A stretch of 64,000 nt of DNA from Corynebacterium auriscanis (GCF_030408435.1 NZ_CP047046.1:478572-542571); one strand, 5' to 3'; shown: positions 8,925-17,148, counted from the stretch's first letter. Numbers and translations: made by a program. The notes: a model not told the origin generated them from the sequence alone.

Positions 8925-9637
8925 ATCAAGCTGCCACCTTTAGCTTCCAGTATCCGCGCACTCGAGAAGGCGTGACCGTTACGGGGTTAAAGATTACCGG
9001 ACGGCCAACCGTGTTGCTAGGAACCAATGGTGCGGGGAAAACAACACTCATGAGGCTATTGGCCAAGCAGTTGCGTCCTAAAAGCGGTCACGTTCCTGAA
9101 CTAGGAAAAGCTGTCTATGTTCCACAACGTTTTGAAGGCATACGCGGCTTTCGTGTGATTGATTACGTGGCTTATGTTGCATGGCTCAATGGTGCAGGAT
9201 GGTCTGATAGTAAAAAGGATGCGCGTCATTGGATTAGCTTTGTGGGGTTAAATTCCCAGCGCGATAAAGAATGCCGGCAACTGTCGGGAGGACAGCAAGC
9301 GCGACTTCAAATTGCTACAGCTCTAAATTCTCGTGCAGAATTTGTCCTGCTCGACGAGCCTAGTGCCGCTTTGGATCCCCTAGCTAAACGCGACTTGCAG
9401 GATCTGTACGAATCAATCGCCAATTCCGGTGTAGGGCTGTGGGTGTCTAGCCATCAGCCACTTGAGATCGAAGCACCATTTCTAGACGTAGTTGTCTTGA
9501 ATCGGGGTGCAGTTGACTTCCAGGGGACTGTTGAGGAATTCTTGAACCTCGCGAATGACTCTAGTGGGTCACGCCGATCTTCTGATTGTTCAGATTACAC
9601 TCACGCTCTGGCTGTGGCCTTTAGGAGGGGGCGTTGA
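8921..9637 (+). CDS. ABC transporter ATP-binding protein (accessory cassette)
   Basis: Cytoplasmic ATPase of a probable exporter. Motifs in order: Walker A GTNGAGKTT, Q-loop VPQRF, signature LSGGQQARL, Walker B FVLLDEPSAAL, and the switch His in SSHQP. The start is placed at TTG 8921, because GGGGAG (8908-8913) ends 7 nt upstream and the TTG overlaps the preceding stop. An ATG at 8906 would add five residues but has no ribosome-binding site. The C-terminal 30 residues (SSGSRRSSDCSDY) are polar and unusual. It shares a TTGA overlap with the permease gene. Codon use is more AT-rich than in ispDF or cysS, consistent with horizontal gain. Confidence 0.85.
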   Translation: MNQAATFSFQYPRTREGVTVTGLKITGRPTVLLGTNGAGKTTLMRLLAKQLRPKSGHVPELGKAVYVPQRFEGIRGFRVIDYVAYVAWLNGAGWSDSKKDARHWISFVGLNSQRDKECRQLSGGQQARLQIATALNSRAEFVLLDEPSAALDPLAKRDLQDLYESIANSGVGLWVSSHQPLEIEAPFLDVVVLNRGAVDFQGTVEEFLNLANDSSGSRRSSDCSDYTHALAVAFRRGR

Positions 9638-10821
9638 CGGTGAACCGAGTCCTCTTAACCAACATTGGCTTGCTCTGCGGTGCTTTTGTGCTTGCGCTGT
9701 GGAGTGTAAATGTCAATGCTCTGCCCTCTAGAACAATTCCGAACATTGTTTCGAACAGTCTTGGGCTGTTTTATGTACTTGGCCCTGCATTAGGGTTAAT
9801 TGGAGCCAAAGAAATGGCTCGTTTTAAAGGCTTGGTGCGATCGCGCACGTCAGGAATATTGATAGGAAGAATTGCCTTCCGATCGTTAGGGTACGCGGCC
9901 GTTTTTGGGATTTTGGCCCCGTCGATATATTTGGTGGCACAATTATTAACAACAGGATCTTTTAACTTGTCAACGGATCTGATTATGGGTGCGTTGACTA
10001 TCTGTCTTCAATCGATGACGTGGATCGCTTTTGGTGCTGCGCTAGGACTCTATCTTCCGGCGGTGGTGGCGGCTGCGCTGGGACTGTTCGTGCCGTTTAT
10101 CCTTGCAGCCTACCCGGTAACCATGGGGAACGTGGCATGGCGACAAATGTTCGGGCAACCATACACTTCTTGTTGCTCGGTTTCCCAGCAAATTGATCCA
10201 ATTTTGTGGAAGTCGTCGATATTGGTGTTGGGGTCAATTCTTGCGGGCGCTTTCATTCTGGTGTTGACATTTAATAGAAGGCAAAAACCCGTGCTATTGA
10301 CGAAGTTCTTTAGTATTGTTGTCCTTGGGTTAGTCGCTTGTGCTGGATATGGCGTAGCTAAACAGGGAAATTACGATTTGGCCGTTCCTCGTCCTGAGGA
10401 TGCGATGCGCTGTGAGGGAGATATTTGCTTATGGCCTGAAACGCCAGCAGAGCAACGTGTTGCGAATGAGAGGGTGTGGAACTCCCTTGGAGTTCGAGGG
10501 TACCGCTTAGTTGATACCGAACTGGTGTCTGATCGGCATCTGCTATTCGCGCGCACCAGTGACGAGCGTGAGGTTAGAAAACATATACTCACGCAGCTAC
10601 TTGTACATGAACCAGAACTGAAGAATTCTCGTTCGTGCTGGAGCTCCGAAGATGGCGAGCTGTCTCTTGCCGACGCACTGCCTGATCTGGAATTAGAAGA
10701 CTTGGAATCCGCTGTCTTGACTTCGTCGGGAAAGTGGCGCGGATTACACGGGACGAAGCAGGGAATCGATGTTCGAATGATCGCTAGACATGTCAACCGG
10801 GAGTGCCAGGGACAATGGTGA
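9634..10821 (+). CDS. multispan ABC permease with C-terminal extracytoplasmic domain (DUF7224-like)
   Basis: 395 aa. Start TTG 9634 overlaps the ATPase stop (TTGA) and has a perfect AGGAGG 5 nt upstream. The N-terminal 250 residues contain about six hydrophobic helices and resemble the membrane part of a type-2 ABC exporter. A last helix at about residues 226-246 leads to a soluble tail of 145 residues, which begins RCEGDICLWPET and has further Cys at SRSCWSS and NRECQGQW. From memory, the C-x4-C-x-WPE pattern recalls a domain of unknown function (DUF7224) on actinomycete permeases; that link is tentative. The tail may bind or process the transported molecule outside the membrane. The substrate is unknown. 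Confidence 0.75.
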   Translation: MTVNRVLLTNIGLLCGAFVLALWSVNVNALPSRTIPNIVSNSLGLFYVLGPALGLIGAKEMARFKGLVRSRTSGILIGRIAFRSLGYAAVFGILAPSIYLVAQLLTTGSFNLSTDLIMGALTICLQSMTWIAFGAALGLYLPAVVAAALGLFVPFILAAYPVTMGNVAWRQMFGQPYTSCCSVSQQIDPILWKSSILVLGSILAGAFILVLTFNRRQKPVLLTKFFSIVVLGLVACAGYGVAKQGNYDLAVPRPEDAMRCEGDICLWPETPAEQRVANERVWNSLGVRGYRLVDTELVSDRHLLFARTSDEREVRKHILTQLLVHEPELKNSRSCWSSEDGELSLADALPDLELEDLESAVLTSSGKWRGLHGTKQGIDVRMIARHVNRECQGQW

Positions 10822-11399
10822 ATTCTTTATCGAGGGTTCCATTGTATTGTAAAGGCCATTCAGTGCCGCTCGTGCTGGTCATTCATGTCATTTGCCTGGT
10901 GGGTGCTGTAATGCTGGGGACTACATCTATCCCTGTGCCGTGGGCCTCGTGGAACTCGGCTGGGTTTATTCCTTTCAATTTTGTGTTTTCTACTGCATTG
11001 GTGAGTTCTGTAGTTGTATTTTGGGAGAGTCGTCTCTCTATTTTGGAAGAGAGTTCTCATCAATCATGGGTAGTGTGTGATTGGTTATTCTTGTTGGTGT
11101 GTTTGGCTGAGTGCGTGGTGGTCGCTCTGCTTGGTAACGGCGGTATGCTCCAATACACCCTGATTTCCTTAGCTGTCCTCTTTGTTGCCTGTTTTCTAAC
11201 GACAATTCGGAGGGCGTTTTATACAGTCTTGCTGACCACGGCAGCTCAATGCATTCTGATATCCGTTTTACCGAGTAAGTATTTGCCTGTTTTTTGGCCC
11301 GCTAAGACGAATGTCATTGTTTTGGTCGGAGTTTTAACTGTCGTTTTGTTTGCGCTCGTGCGTTCTCCGATGAAGAAGGGCTACTCGCTCTTCGGTTAG
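10815..11399 (+). CDS. accessory multispan membrane protein of the ABC cassette
   Basis: About 195 aa with five or six hydrophobic segments and few charges, so an integral membrane protein. The start is ATG 10815 or GTG 10818, with AGGGA just upstream; both overlap the permease stop at 10819-10821, so translation is coupled. An upstream GTG at 10803 is also in frame. No family is recognised. By position it is a second membrane subunit or an immunity-type partner of the ABC system. The gene is AT-richer than its conserved neighbours and ends 46 nt before the convergent FAH-family gene. Confidence 0.7.
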   Translation: MVNSLSRVPLYCKGHSVPLVLVIHVICLVGAVMLGTTSIPVPWASWNSAGFIPFNFVFSTALVSSVVVFWESRLSILEESSHQSWVVCDWLFLLVCLAECVVVALLGNGGMLQYTLISLAVLFVACFLTTIRRAFYTVLLTTAAQCILISVLPSKYLPVFWPAKTNVIVLVGVLTVVLFALVRSPMKKGYSLFG

Positions 11400-11445
11400 T
11401 TTTTAATTCTGGTGTCGGTACCCGAGAATACCTTTTGAGAGACAA

Positions 11446-12360
11446 TTACTGAGCTGGATATTTCGTCGTGTCTATACGGTTACAGATTTCCCCCAGCCCG
11501 TCGATAGCGATCCTCACCTCGTCATTGTGGGCTAGGTAGCACGGCGGCGTCATGCCATGGCCCACGCCCTCGGGCGTACCAGTGACGATCACGTCACCGG
11601 GCTCCAGCGTGGCGAAATTACTGATGTATTCCACTAACTCAGCCGGTTTGAATACCAAGTCCGCCACAGAGTGTTCCTGGCGTAACTCTCCATTGACCCA
11701 CGTGCGTAGCATCGCGCCGTCTGCCACCGGATCGTATTCGTCCGCGGTGGTCAGCCACGGGCCAAAACCGCTGGAACGATCCAAGTTCTTCCCCTGCAGC
11801 CACTGCTGCGTGCGGTACTGCCAATCGCGCTGGGAAAAGTCATTCATAATCGTGTAACCGGCGATGGTGGGGCGGGGAATCCCACTCTTGGATCCTTCCG
11901 TGTTGCTTTCGCTCGCACCGATGACCACCGCTAATTCGCCTTCATAATCCGCCTTGTCTTGCAACCCTGGCGGCACCACGATATCGGCAAACGGCGCAGC
12001 CAACGCGCTGGCGTATTTCACGAACAAGGTGGGATGATCCGGAATAGGATGCCCCATTTCCTCGATGTGCTCGCGGTAATTCAACCCCACGCAGAAAATC
12101 TTTCCGGGCTTCGGGATTACCGGCCCCAACTGAGCGGCGGAAAAAGAAATCTCCGGCAGCTCAGCCATGGTGGCCTGGTCTACATTGAGGTCAAATGGCA
12201 GGTGGGCGTCGAGCGAAAAAGGCAGCAACACCCCGCGGCCGTGACCTTCCTCGAAAGAAAAAGACGTGATGGCAATAGGAACCCAATCGCCACGAGAGGA
12301 ACCGCGGAGGTCACCCCGGTACGTCGATCCGGGTGGAAATTGTATGGTAGCTAGCTTCAC
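11446..12360 (-). CDS. fumarylacetoacetate hydrolase family protein
   Basis: 304-aa enzyme of the FAH / 2-hydroxyhepta-2,4-diene-1,7-dioate isomerase family, which cleaves or isomerises 2-oxo acids using a divalent metal. Visible are [14 protein letters not shown], the metal-binding [11 protein letters not shown] (E-x-E), [22 protein letters not shown] and [14 protein letters not shown] 12360 is chosen because GGAG lies 8 nt upstream; an ATG at 12381 has no such site and would abut the divergent cysS start. The specific substrate cannot be read from sequence; oxaloacetate decarboxylase/tautomerase-type activity is possible for this family in Corynebacterium. Confidence 0.87.
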   Translation of the reverse strand: MKLATIQFPPGSTYRGDLRGSSRGDWVPIAITSFSFEEGHGRGVLLPFSLDAHLPFDLNVDQATMAELPEISFSAAQLGPVIPKPGKIFCVGLNYREHIEEMGHPIPDHPTLFVKYASALAAPFADIVVPPGLQDKADYEGELAVVIGASESNTEGSKSGIPRPTIAGYTIMNDFSQRDWQYRTQQWLQGKNLDRSSGFGPWLTTADEYDPVADGAMLRTWVNGELRQEHSVADLVFKPAELVEYISNFATLEPGDVIVTGTPEGVGHGMTPPCYLAHNDEVRIAIDGLGEICNRIDTTKYPAQ

Positions 12361-12380
12361 AGTGGGTACTCCTACGTACA

Positions 12381-13829
12381 ATGACGATTGTGACTTTGCG
12401 AATCTACGATACTGCCACCCGCCAACTCCGCGATTTTGAACCGGCCCGTGAGGGGCACGCGTCGATCTACCTGTGTGGCGCTACCGTGCAATCCATCCCG
12501 CACATCGGGCACGTCCGCAGTGGTGTGGCCTTCGACATCCTGCGTAATTGGCTGCAGGCGAAGGGGCTGGACGTGGCGTTTGTGCGTAACGTGACGGATA
12601 TCGATGACAAGATTCTGACTAAAGCCGCCGAAAACGGTCGCCCGTGGTGGGAGTGGGCCGCAACGCACGAACGCGCCTTTAGCTGGGCTTATGACCAATT
12701 GGGGGTGACCCCGCCTTCCATCGAACCACGCGCCACCGGGCACATCCCGCAGATGATTGAGTACATGCAGCGGATCATCGACAACGGTCACGGTTATGCA
12801 GCCGATGGCAATGTGTACGCGCAGCCTGCGACTATCGAGAACTACGGTTTCCTGTCGGGGCAGAAGCTGGACGAGATGGACCAGGGTGAATCCGCCGGCA
12901 CAGGCAAGCGCGATCCGCGTGACTTCACGATGTGGAAAGCAGCCAAGCCCGGTGAGCCCGCCTGGGATACCCCTTGGGGGCGCGGTCGACCCGGTTGGCA
13001 CATCGAGTGCTCCGCTATGGCAACCACCTACTTGGGGAGCGAGTTCGATATTCACTGCGGTGGCCTGGATCTACAGTTCCCGCATCACGAGAACGAGGCC
13101 GCGCAGGCTACCGCCGCAGGCGACGGTTTCGCCCGCTACTGGATGCACAACGGCTGGGTGACCATGAGCGGCGAGAAGATGTCTAAGTCTCTAGGCAATG
13201 TCTTGAGCATCCCCAACGTGCTGAAACTTGTTCGTCCCGTAGAGCTGCGCTATTACCTGGGTAGCGCTCATTACCGCTCGATGTTGGAGTACTCGGAAAC
13301 GGCTTTGGGTGAGGCCGCTGCCGGTTACCGTCGCATCGAGAAGTTTCTGTTGCGTGCGGCTGGTTCTCTTTCTGGTTCCGACGCCACAAGCTTGCCCGAG
13401 ACCATTCCGGCTGGTGAGGTAACGGATGCCTTCGCCGCGAAAATGGACGAGGATCTGGCGGTGCCTCAGGCGCTAGCTCAGATCCATGAACGGGTGCGCG
13501 AGGGCAACAAGCTGCTCGAAGGTAAGTTGGACGAGGCGAAGCGTGCGGAGCTGGCACAGATTGGCGGGGAAGTCCGCGCGATGGCGGCTGTGCTGGGTGT
13601 GGACCCGTTCAGCGAAACGTGGTTGGAGTCCACCAAGGCTACCGCGGGTGGATCGGATGCTGCTATGGGTGCCCTTGATGTGCTGGTGAAGTCGGAGCTG
13701 GTGCGCCGGGCAGAAGCGCGCGCAGCCAAGGATTGGGCGACCGCGGATGAGGTCCGGGATCGCTTGGCCGAGGCCGGTATTGAGGTCACGGACACCGCCG
13801 ATGGCGCGAAGTGGGCGCTGAAGGGGTAA
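12381..13829 (+). CDS. cysS: cysteinyl-tRNA synthetase
   Basis: Class I aminoacyl-tRNA synthetase that charges tRNA-Cys. HIGH-type signature [13 protein letters not shown] and KMSKS motif [11 protein letters not shown] are both present. Zinc-ligand positions are visible in YLCGATV, HIECSAM and FPHHENE. At 482 aa it is normal length. The annotated start is ATG 12381; GTG 12390 (giving MTLRIYDT) fits the usual N-terminus equally well and may be the real one. It is divergent from the FAH gene with about 20 nt between starts. In mycobacteria rlmB follows directly; here about 13 kb intervene. Confidence 0.95.
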   Translation: MTIVTLRIYDTATRQLRDFEPAREGHASIYLCGATVQSIPHIGHVRSGVAFDILRNWLQAKGLDVAFVRNVTDIDDKILTKAAENGRPWWEWAATHERAFSWAYDQLGVTPPSIEPRATGHIPQMIEYMQRIIDNGHGYAADGNVYAQPATIENYGFLSGQKLDEMDQGESAGTGKRDPRDFTMWKAAKPGEPAWDTPWGRGRPGWHIECSAMATTYLGSEFDIHCGGLDLQFPHHENEAAQATAAGDGFARYWMHNGWVTMSGEKMSKSLGNVLSIPNVLKLVRPVELRYYLGSAHYRSMLEYSETALGEAAAGYRRIEKFLLRAAGSLSGSDATSLPETIPAGEVTDAFAAKMDEDLAVPQALAQIHERVREGNKLLEGKLDEAKRAELAQIGGEVRAMAAVLGVDPFSETWLESTKATAGGSDAAMGALDVLVKSELVRRAEARAAKDWATADEVRDRLAEAGIEVTDTADGAKWALKG

Positions 13830-13839
13830 CGGGACCAAT

Positions 13840-13873
13840 GGTTTTCAGCGGTCTGGGTCTATCGTTGAAAACC
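13840..13873. terminator. imperfect inverted repeat after cysS
   Basis: GGTTTTCAGCG (13840-13850) pairs with CGTTGAAAACC (13863-13873) with one G-T pair and a 12-nt loop, 11 nt after the cysS stop. It has no T-run. It may be a bidirectional terminator with the hairpin at 13921. Confidence 0.45.
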
Positions 13874-13920
13874 GCTGGGGCGAATTGGAGCCGCCGATCA
13901 TCTGCATCAGGATCGAAGAT

Positions 13921-13940
13921 GGCCGCTGGGTTCAGCGGCC
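13921..13940. terminator. perfect GC-rich hairpin between convergent genes
   Basis: GGCCGCTGGGTTCAGCGGCC is an 8-bp perfect stem with a GGTT loop. It lies between the convergent cysS and FMN-reductase genes, so it is a likely terminator or 3'-end stabiliser, although no T-run follows. Confidence 0.5.
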
Positions 13941-13980
13941 GATGTAACTGGGGGGGGTAAGTTTTGCCAGTCGGGCGGGA

Positions 13981-14556
13981 CTAGGAATTTACTTTAACGA
14001 CGAGGTCTGCGACCCGGTTGACATAGTCGGCAACGAAATCTCGGGTGCCTTCATTGGCAAACTCACCGTCGTCTGCGATGAGGGAGGGGGATTGCCCGAG
14101 GAATACCTCGGGCTGCCCTACACTCGGCATGTCGAAGTAGGAGAGGGCCAAGCGGAGATTCTTCTGGGAACTGTAACCGCCCATTCGACCCACCGAATGG
14201 CTGATGATTCCCATTGGTTTGTTCTTCCATACCACGTCGGAGTTTGGCTTAGATCCAATGTCCACAGCATTTTTCAGGCAAGCGGGAATCGTGCGGTTGT
14301 TTTCTGGGGTGACGAAAAGAATTCCGTGTGATTCCTTGATGAGCTGCCGGAATTGCTTGTACTCGTTTGGTTCAGAGACATCGGGGACGTTGGGGTCGTC
14401 GTATTCGAAGTTGTAGAGCGGGAGCTTGCTGATATCGATGATTCGCACCTCCCAATCTTGCGGGAAGAAAGTCATGGCTTGCTTGGCGATCTTGAGTGCG
14501 TAAGAATCGCGGCGTAGGCTGCCAACAAGCACACTGATTACGTAATGAGTGGACAT
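13981..14556 (-). CDS. NADPH-dependent FMN reductase family protein
   Basis: Flavodoxin-fold reductase of 191 aa. Motifs: VLVGSLRRDSYALKIAK (phosphate-binding loop of the ArsH/SsuE/azoreductase-like family), FVTPENNRTIPACLKNAVD and ISHSVGRMGGYSSQ. The start is ATG 14556, with GAAAGGAG 7 nt upstream; the frame extends to 14616, but the extra residues have no support. It lies 152 nt downstream of nrdF on the same strand. Since NrdI is a flavoprotein that must be reduced to make superoxide for R2 activation, a flavin reductase here is a plausible electron donor. That role is inferred from position only. Confidence 0.82.
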   Translation of the reverse strand: MSTHYVISVLVGSLRRDSYALKIAKQAMTFFPQDWEVRIIDISKLPLYNFEYDDPNVPDVSEPNEYKQFRQLIKESHGILFVTPENNRTIPACLKNAVDIGSKPNSDVVWKNKPMGIISHSVGRMGGYSSQKNLRLALSYFDMPSVGQPEVFLGQSPSLIADDGEFANEGTRDFVADYVNRVADLVVKVNS

Positions 14557-14708
14557 AGGAAAACTCCTTTCGCGAGTTTCATTAGGTAAAGAGGATGGGG
14601 TTGAAGGAGACTGCATCAGTCACTCTCATTCATGGGAAGTAGACGTTTTCAAGAGCGGAGCGATGTGATCGTCACGGACGAGGCAATTTCGCTCGTGATT
14701 GCGTCTGG

Positions 14709-15713
14709 TTAGAAATCCCAGTCGGTATCTGCGGTGTCCTCAGCCTTGCCCATGATGTAAGAGGAGCCAGAACCGGAGAAGAAATCGTGGTTTTCATCTG
14801 CGCCTGGGGTCAGCGCGGACAGTATTTCTGGGCTGACATCGGTCTCCTCGGCCGCGAAGTGCGGTTGATAACCGAGGTTCATCAGTGCCTTATTCGCGTT
14901 GTATTTCACGAATTTCACAACATCAGGCATGAGCCCCAGCGGTTCGTAGAGCTCCGCGGAGTACTGGACTTCCAGTGCGAAGAGCTTCTCAAGTAGCGCA
15001 TGAGTGAATTCCGAAAGCTCTGCGGTGCGCTCCGGGTGGTTTTCCAATCCGCGTTGGAATTTGTATCCGGAGTAGTAACCGTGGACCGCCTTGTCCCTCA
15101 GGATCAACCGGATCATGTCGGCGGTGTTCGTAAGCACCCCACGAGTGGAAAAGTGCAGCGGAAGGTAGAAGCCTGCGTAGAGAAGTACCGAGGAAAGGAG
15201 GGTAGCCGAAACCTTTCGTTTCAGTGGGTCCTCCCCAAAGTAATGTTCCAATACGGAGTGACACCGTTGCTGTAGCACGTCATTGTTGACGGCCCATTCA
15301 TACGCTGCGTTAATCGATGGGGTGTTCGCCAGCGTTGAAAACACACTCGAGTAGGATCGAGCATGAACTGACTGCATGAATGCGATATTGGTATATACCG
15401 CTTCTTCATGCTCGGTTTGGGCGTCTTGAATCTGACTTATTTCGCCCACTGTTGCCTGCATGGTATCCAGCAGGGTAAGTCCCGTGAATACCCGCATTGT
15501 CAGTGTTCTTTCCATATCGGATAACCCATTCCAATCTTTGAGGTCATTCGACAATGGAACCTTTTCCGGCAGCCAGAAGTTTGCGGTGAGACGCTGCCAA
15601 ACTTCTTGGTCTTTGTCATCTTGGACTTTATTCCAGTTGATGGGGCGAATTCTTGCCCCTGGATTGTATTTGGCTTTCGGGGGTGTAACCGATTCGGCAA
15701 TTGTTATGCGCAT
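14709..15713 (-). CDS. nrdF: ribonucleotide reductase R2 subunit, metal-free class Ie (R2e, QSK variant)
   Basis: NrdF-like radical-generating subunit, 334 aa. The fold and tail (FFSGSGSSYIMGK...WDF, which docks on NrdE) are standard class Ib. Compared with Salmonella NrdF as I remember it, the metal ligands are Asp83 (kept), Glu to Gln114 in FMQSVHARSY, His117 (kept), Glu to Ser174 in LLSSVLLYAGF, Glu to Lys208 in RDKAVHGYY and His211 (kept). The radical Tyr121 is intact. Gln/Ser/Lys is the signature of class Ie R2e proteins, described from Mycoplasma, which bind no metal and use an oxidised tyrosine (DOPA) radical made with NrdI and oxygen. I checked the Q and S codons in the nucleotide sequence (CAG, TCC). 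AAAGGAG precedes ATG 15713. No nrdE lies nearby. DNA synthesis without Fe or Mn is the inferred role. Confidence 0.92.
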   Translation of the reverse strand: MRITIAESVTPPKAKYNPGARIRPINWNKVQDDKDQEVWQRLTANFWLPEKVPLSNDLKDWNGLSDMERTLTMRVFTGLTLLDTMQATVGEISQIQDAQTEHEEAVYTNIAFMQSVHARSYSSVFSTLANTPSINAAYEWAVNNDVLQQRCHSVLEHYFGEDPLKRKVSATLLSSVLLYAGFYLPLHFSTRGVLTNTADMIRLILRDKAVHGYYSGYKFQRGLENHPERTAELSEFTHALLEKLFALEVQYSAELYEPLGLMPDVVKFVKYNANKALMNLGYQPHFAAEETDVSPEILSALTPGADENHDFFSGSGSSYIMGKAEDTADTDWDF

Positions 15714-15892
15714 TCTTCTCCTTTGGGTCTACTGTCAATTGATAGTTTCTGGTCTGGCAGAGCCACGTGTTGCTAGTGCGTTGCGCCACCAAGGTGCGGT
15801 ATTGCCGACGTTTTTGTTGCGCTGATGTGACATCCACAAAGCCGTGTTGCGCTAACGCAGTTGCGGTGGGCGTTGTGAAACATGACCGTGCT
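15714..15892. other. nrdI-nrdF spacer
   Basis: 179 nt between nrdI and nrdF. It holds the nrdF ribosome-binding site (AAAGGAG) at its left end and several GTTGCGC words. There is no room for nrdE, no recognisable nrdE remnant and no small gene I can support. Confidence 0.5.
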
Positions 15893-16381
15893 TCACATCG
15901 ATTCCCTAGGCAACCGTTTCCAGAATTCTGTGAGTCCTTCGTTGACTCTCTGCACGTCACGGTCGGTGCCGAGCAGTTCAAAGCGGTACAGCTCGGGCAC
16001 TGAACACTTCTTTGCGATGATGGGGCCTGCGATGCAGAAGTGCTCACCGAAGTTAGTGTTTCCACTAGTGATCACCCCACGAATGAGCTTGCGATTATCG
16101 GGGATGTTCAAGAACTGGATTACTTGCTTCGGCACGGCCCCTTTGAGTTCTCCGCCACCGTAGGAAGGAACCACGAGTACGTAAGGGGACGTCACTCGGA
16201 GCATGCCTTCGACTCGTGGCCTCAAGGGGATGCGCAGCGCTGGTCGGTCCAGCTTCTGGATGAAACGATGGGTATTCCCCGACGCGCTTGAAAAATAGAC
16301 GAGATCAGCGGGTTTTCCAGTATTTACACTGCTTCTCAGGCTGACATTAACCGTACGCGTGCTGTTGCTGGTGGCGGACAT
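15893..16381 (-). CDS. nrdI: NrdI flavoprotein, ribonucleotide reductase activator
   Basis: Flavodoxin-like protein that delivers a reduced oxygen species to NrdF. The FMN phosphate loop [14 protein letters not shown], the VPSYGGG loop and the C-terminal [20 protein letters not shown] and [12 protein letters not shown] are all typical. The product is 162 aa with about 26 extra residues before the usual start; no other start codon is available before LVYFSS. A promoter (16389-16417) places the start of transcription at or next to ATG 16381, so the message is probably leaderless. It reads towards nrdF. NrdI is essential for R2e activation in the published systems, so the pair is functionally coherent. 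nrdH and nrdE are absent. Confidence 0.95.
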   Translation of the reverse strand: MSATSNSTRTVNVSLRSSVNTGKPADLVYFSSASGNTHRFIQKLDRPALRIPLRPRVEGMLRVTSPYVLVVPSYGGGELKGAVPKQVIQFLNIPDNRKLIRGVITSGNTNFGEHFCIAGPIIAKKCSVPELYRFELLGTDRDVQRVNEGLTEFWKRLPRESM

Positions 16382-16388
16382 ACAGAAA

Positions 16389-16417
16389 GTTTTACCACGG
16401 CATGAACTGGATGTCTA
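16389..16417 (-). promoter_or_regulatory. nrdI promoter
   Basis: On the minus strand TAGACA (16417-16412) and TAAAAC (16394-16389) are separated by exactly 17 nt. The -10 ends 7 nt before the nrdI ATG, the geometry of a leaderless transcript. CCTAAC (plus strand, about 16425-16430) just upstream resembles half of a DtxR site but the other half is not conserved. Confidence 0.5.
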
Positions 16418-16470
16418 CGTACTACCTAACGTTAAAGTTCAATGGATTGAAGTTTAATCGGGTGCGCAGT

Positions 16471-17037
16471 TTAGGTGCGGGGGAGTGGGAACTCACTGGT
16501 TCCCTCCTCAGGATTCGGGTACTCGTCGGGTTGAAGTGGAAAATTGTCAGTTTGAGTGGCGCCAGGTGAGGGCAGCTCATTACGCTTCGACCACATTGGG
16601 TTCAGTCCGGGCATGAACCACATGGTGGTGGCAACGATGACTGCAATGATGCATCCCCCCACGGTGGACCACCTTGGTGGGATGTACCAGAACCCAGCTA
16701 TGACAAGTAGGCCCATTGCGCCAACGATCATGGGGATGATGAGGCCAAGGTTCAAGCGACGGGCGACCTGGTACTCCTCCCAATCGGCACCGGGGAAGCG
16801 GCCACGCGCTTGGGATCGGATTCGACGCGGGGTTTTTATGGCGGGCACTGCACATGCGATGAGAGTTAGCGCAGAGCCGGCGCTGGCGACAATGACGTCC
16901 CCGATGACGGCGCCATAGGCCATTACGCCGAGTGCCACAGCAAGGGCGAGGCGCTCTGAGGGGGACAGAGAAATCGTCACATGGGGGTCCACTTCGGGGT
17001 AGAGCGTTTCGAGGGGGTTTTCGATGTAGTAGTTCAT
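16471..17037 (-). CDS. four-helix membrane protein, function unknown
   Basis: 188 aa with four hydrophobic segments in two pairs (about residues 29-48 and 50-66, then 97-117 and 125-143), a basic loop between the pairs (KTPRRIRSQARGR) and a Pro/Glu-rich C-terminal tail. No family is recognised. It starts 200 nt from htaA on the opposite strand, with the DtxR-type box between them, and lies 89 nt upstream of nrdI on the same strand. It could therefore be iron-regulated and partly co-transcribed with nrdI. No good ribosome-binding site is seen (AAGAGATG is 8-15 nt upstream). Confidence 0.7.
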   Translation of the reverse strand: MNYYIENPLETLYPEVDPHVTISLSPSERLALAVALGVMAYGAVIGDVIVASAGSALTLIACAVPAIKTPRRIRSQARGRFPGADWEEYQVARRLNLGLIIPMIVGAMGLLVIAGFWYIPPRWSTVGGCIIAVIVATTMWFMPGLNPMWSKRNELPSPGATQTDNFPLQPDEYPNPEEGTSEFPLPRT

Positions 17038-17129
17038 TTTTTGTCATCTCTTAGGGGTGTGACGGGGGTATTTGGGAGCTGTGCCGAAACAATTTCTAGG
17101 CGACGGAGGATTGCCGTGCTAGCTTGTGC

Positions 17130-17148
17130 TTAGGTTTGCCTTACCTAG
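17130..17148. promoter_or_regulatory. DtxR-type iron operator upstream of htaA
   Basis: TTAGGTTTGCCTTACCTAG matches the 19-bp DtxR consensus as I recall it at 16 positions and is near-palindromic. It lies about 90 nt before htaA and overlaps a possible -35 (TTGCCT at 17137-17142, with TACCCT at 17161-17166 after 18 nt). Iron-loaded DtxR would be expected to repress here. It could also affect the divergent membrane-protein gene. Confidence 0.75.

Noticed and set aside
15714..15892. A degraded nrdE or a small gene between nrdI and nrdF
   Set aside because: Too short, and neither strand shows recognisable NrdE sequence; the long frames here are shadows of nrdF and nrdI.
16418..16440. Full DtxR box upstream of nrdI
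   Set aside because: Only one half-site (CCTAAC) matches; about 10 of 19 positions overall, too weak to call.
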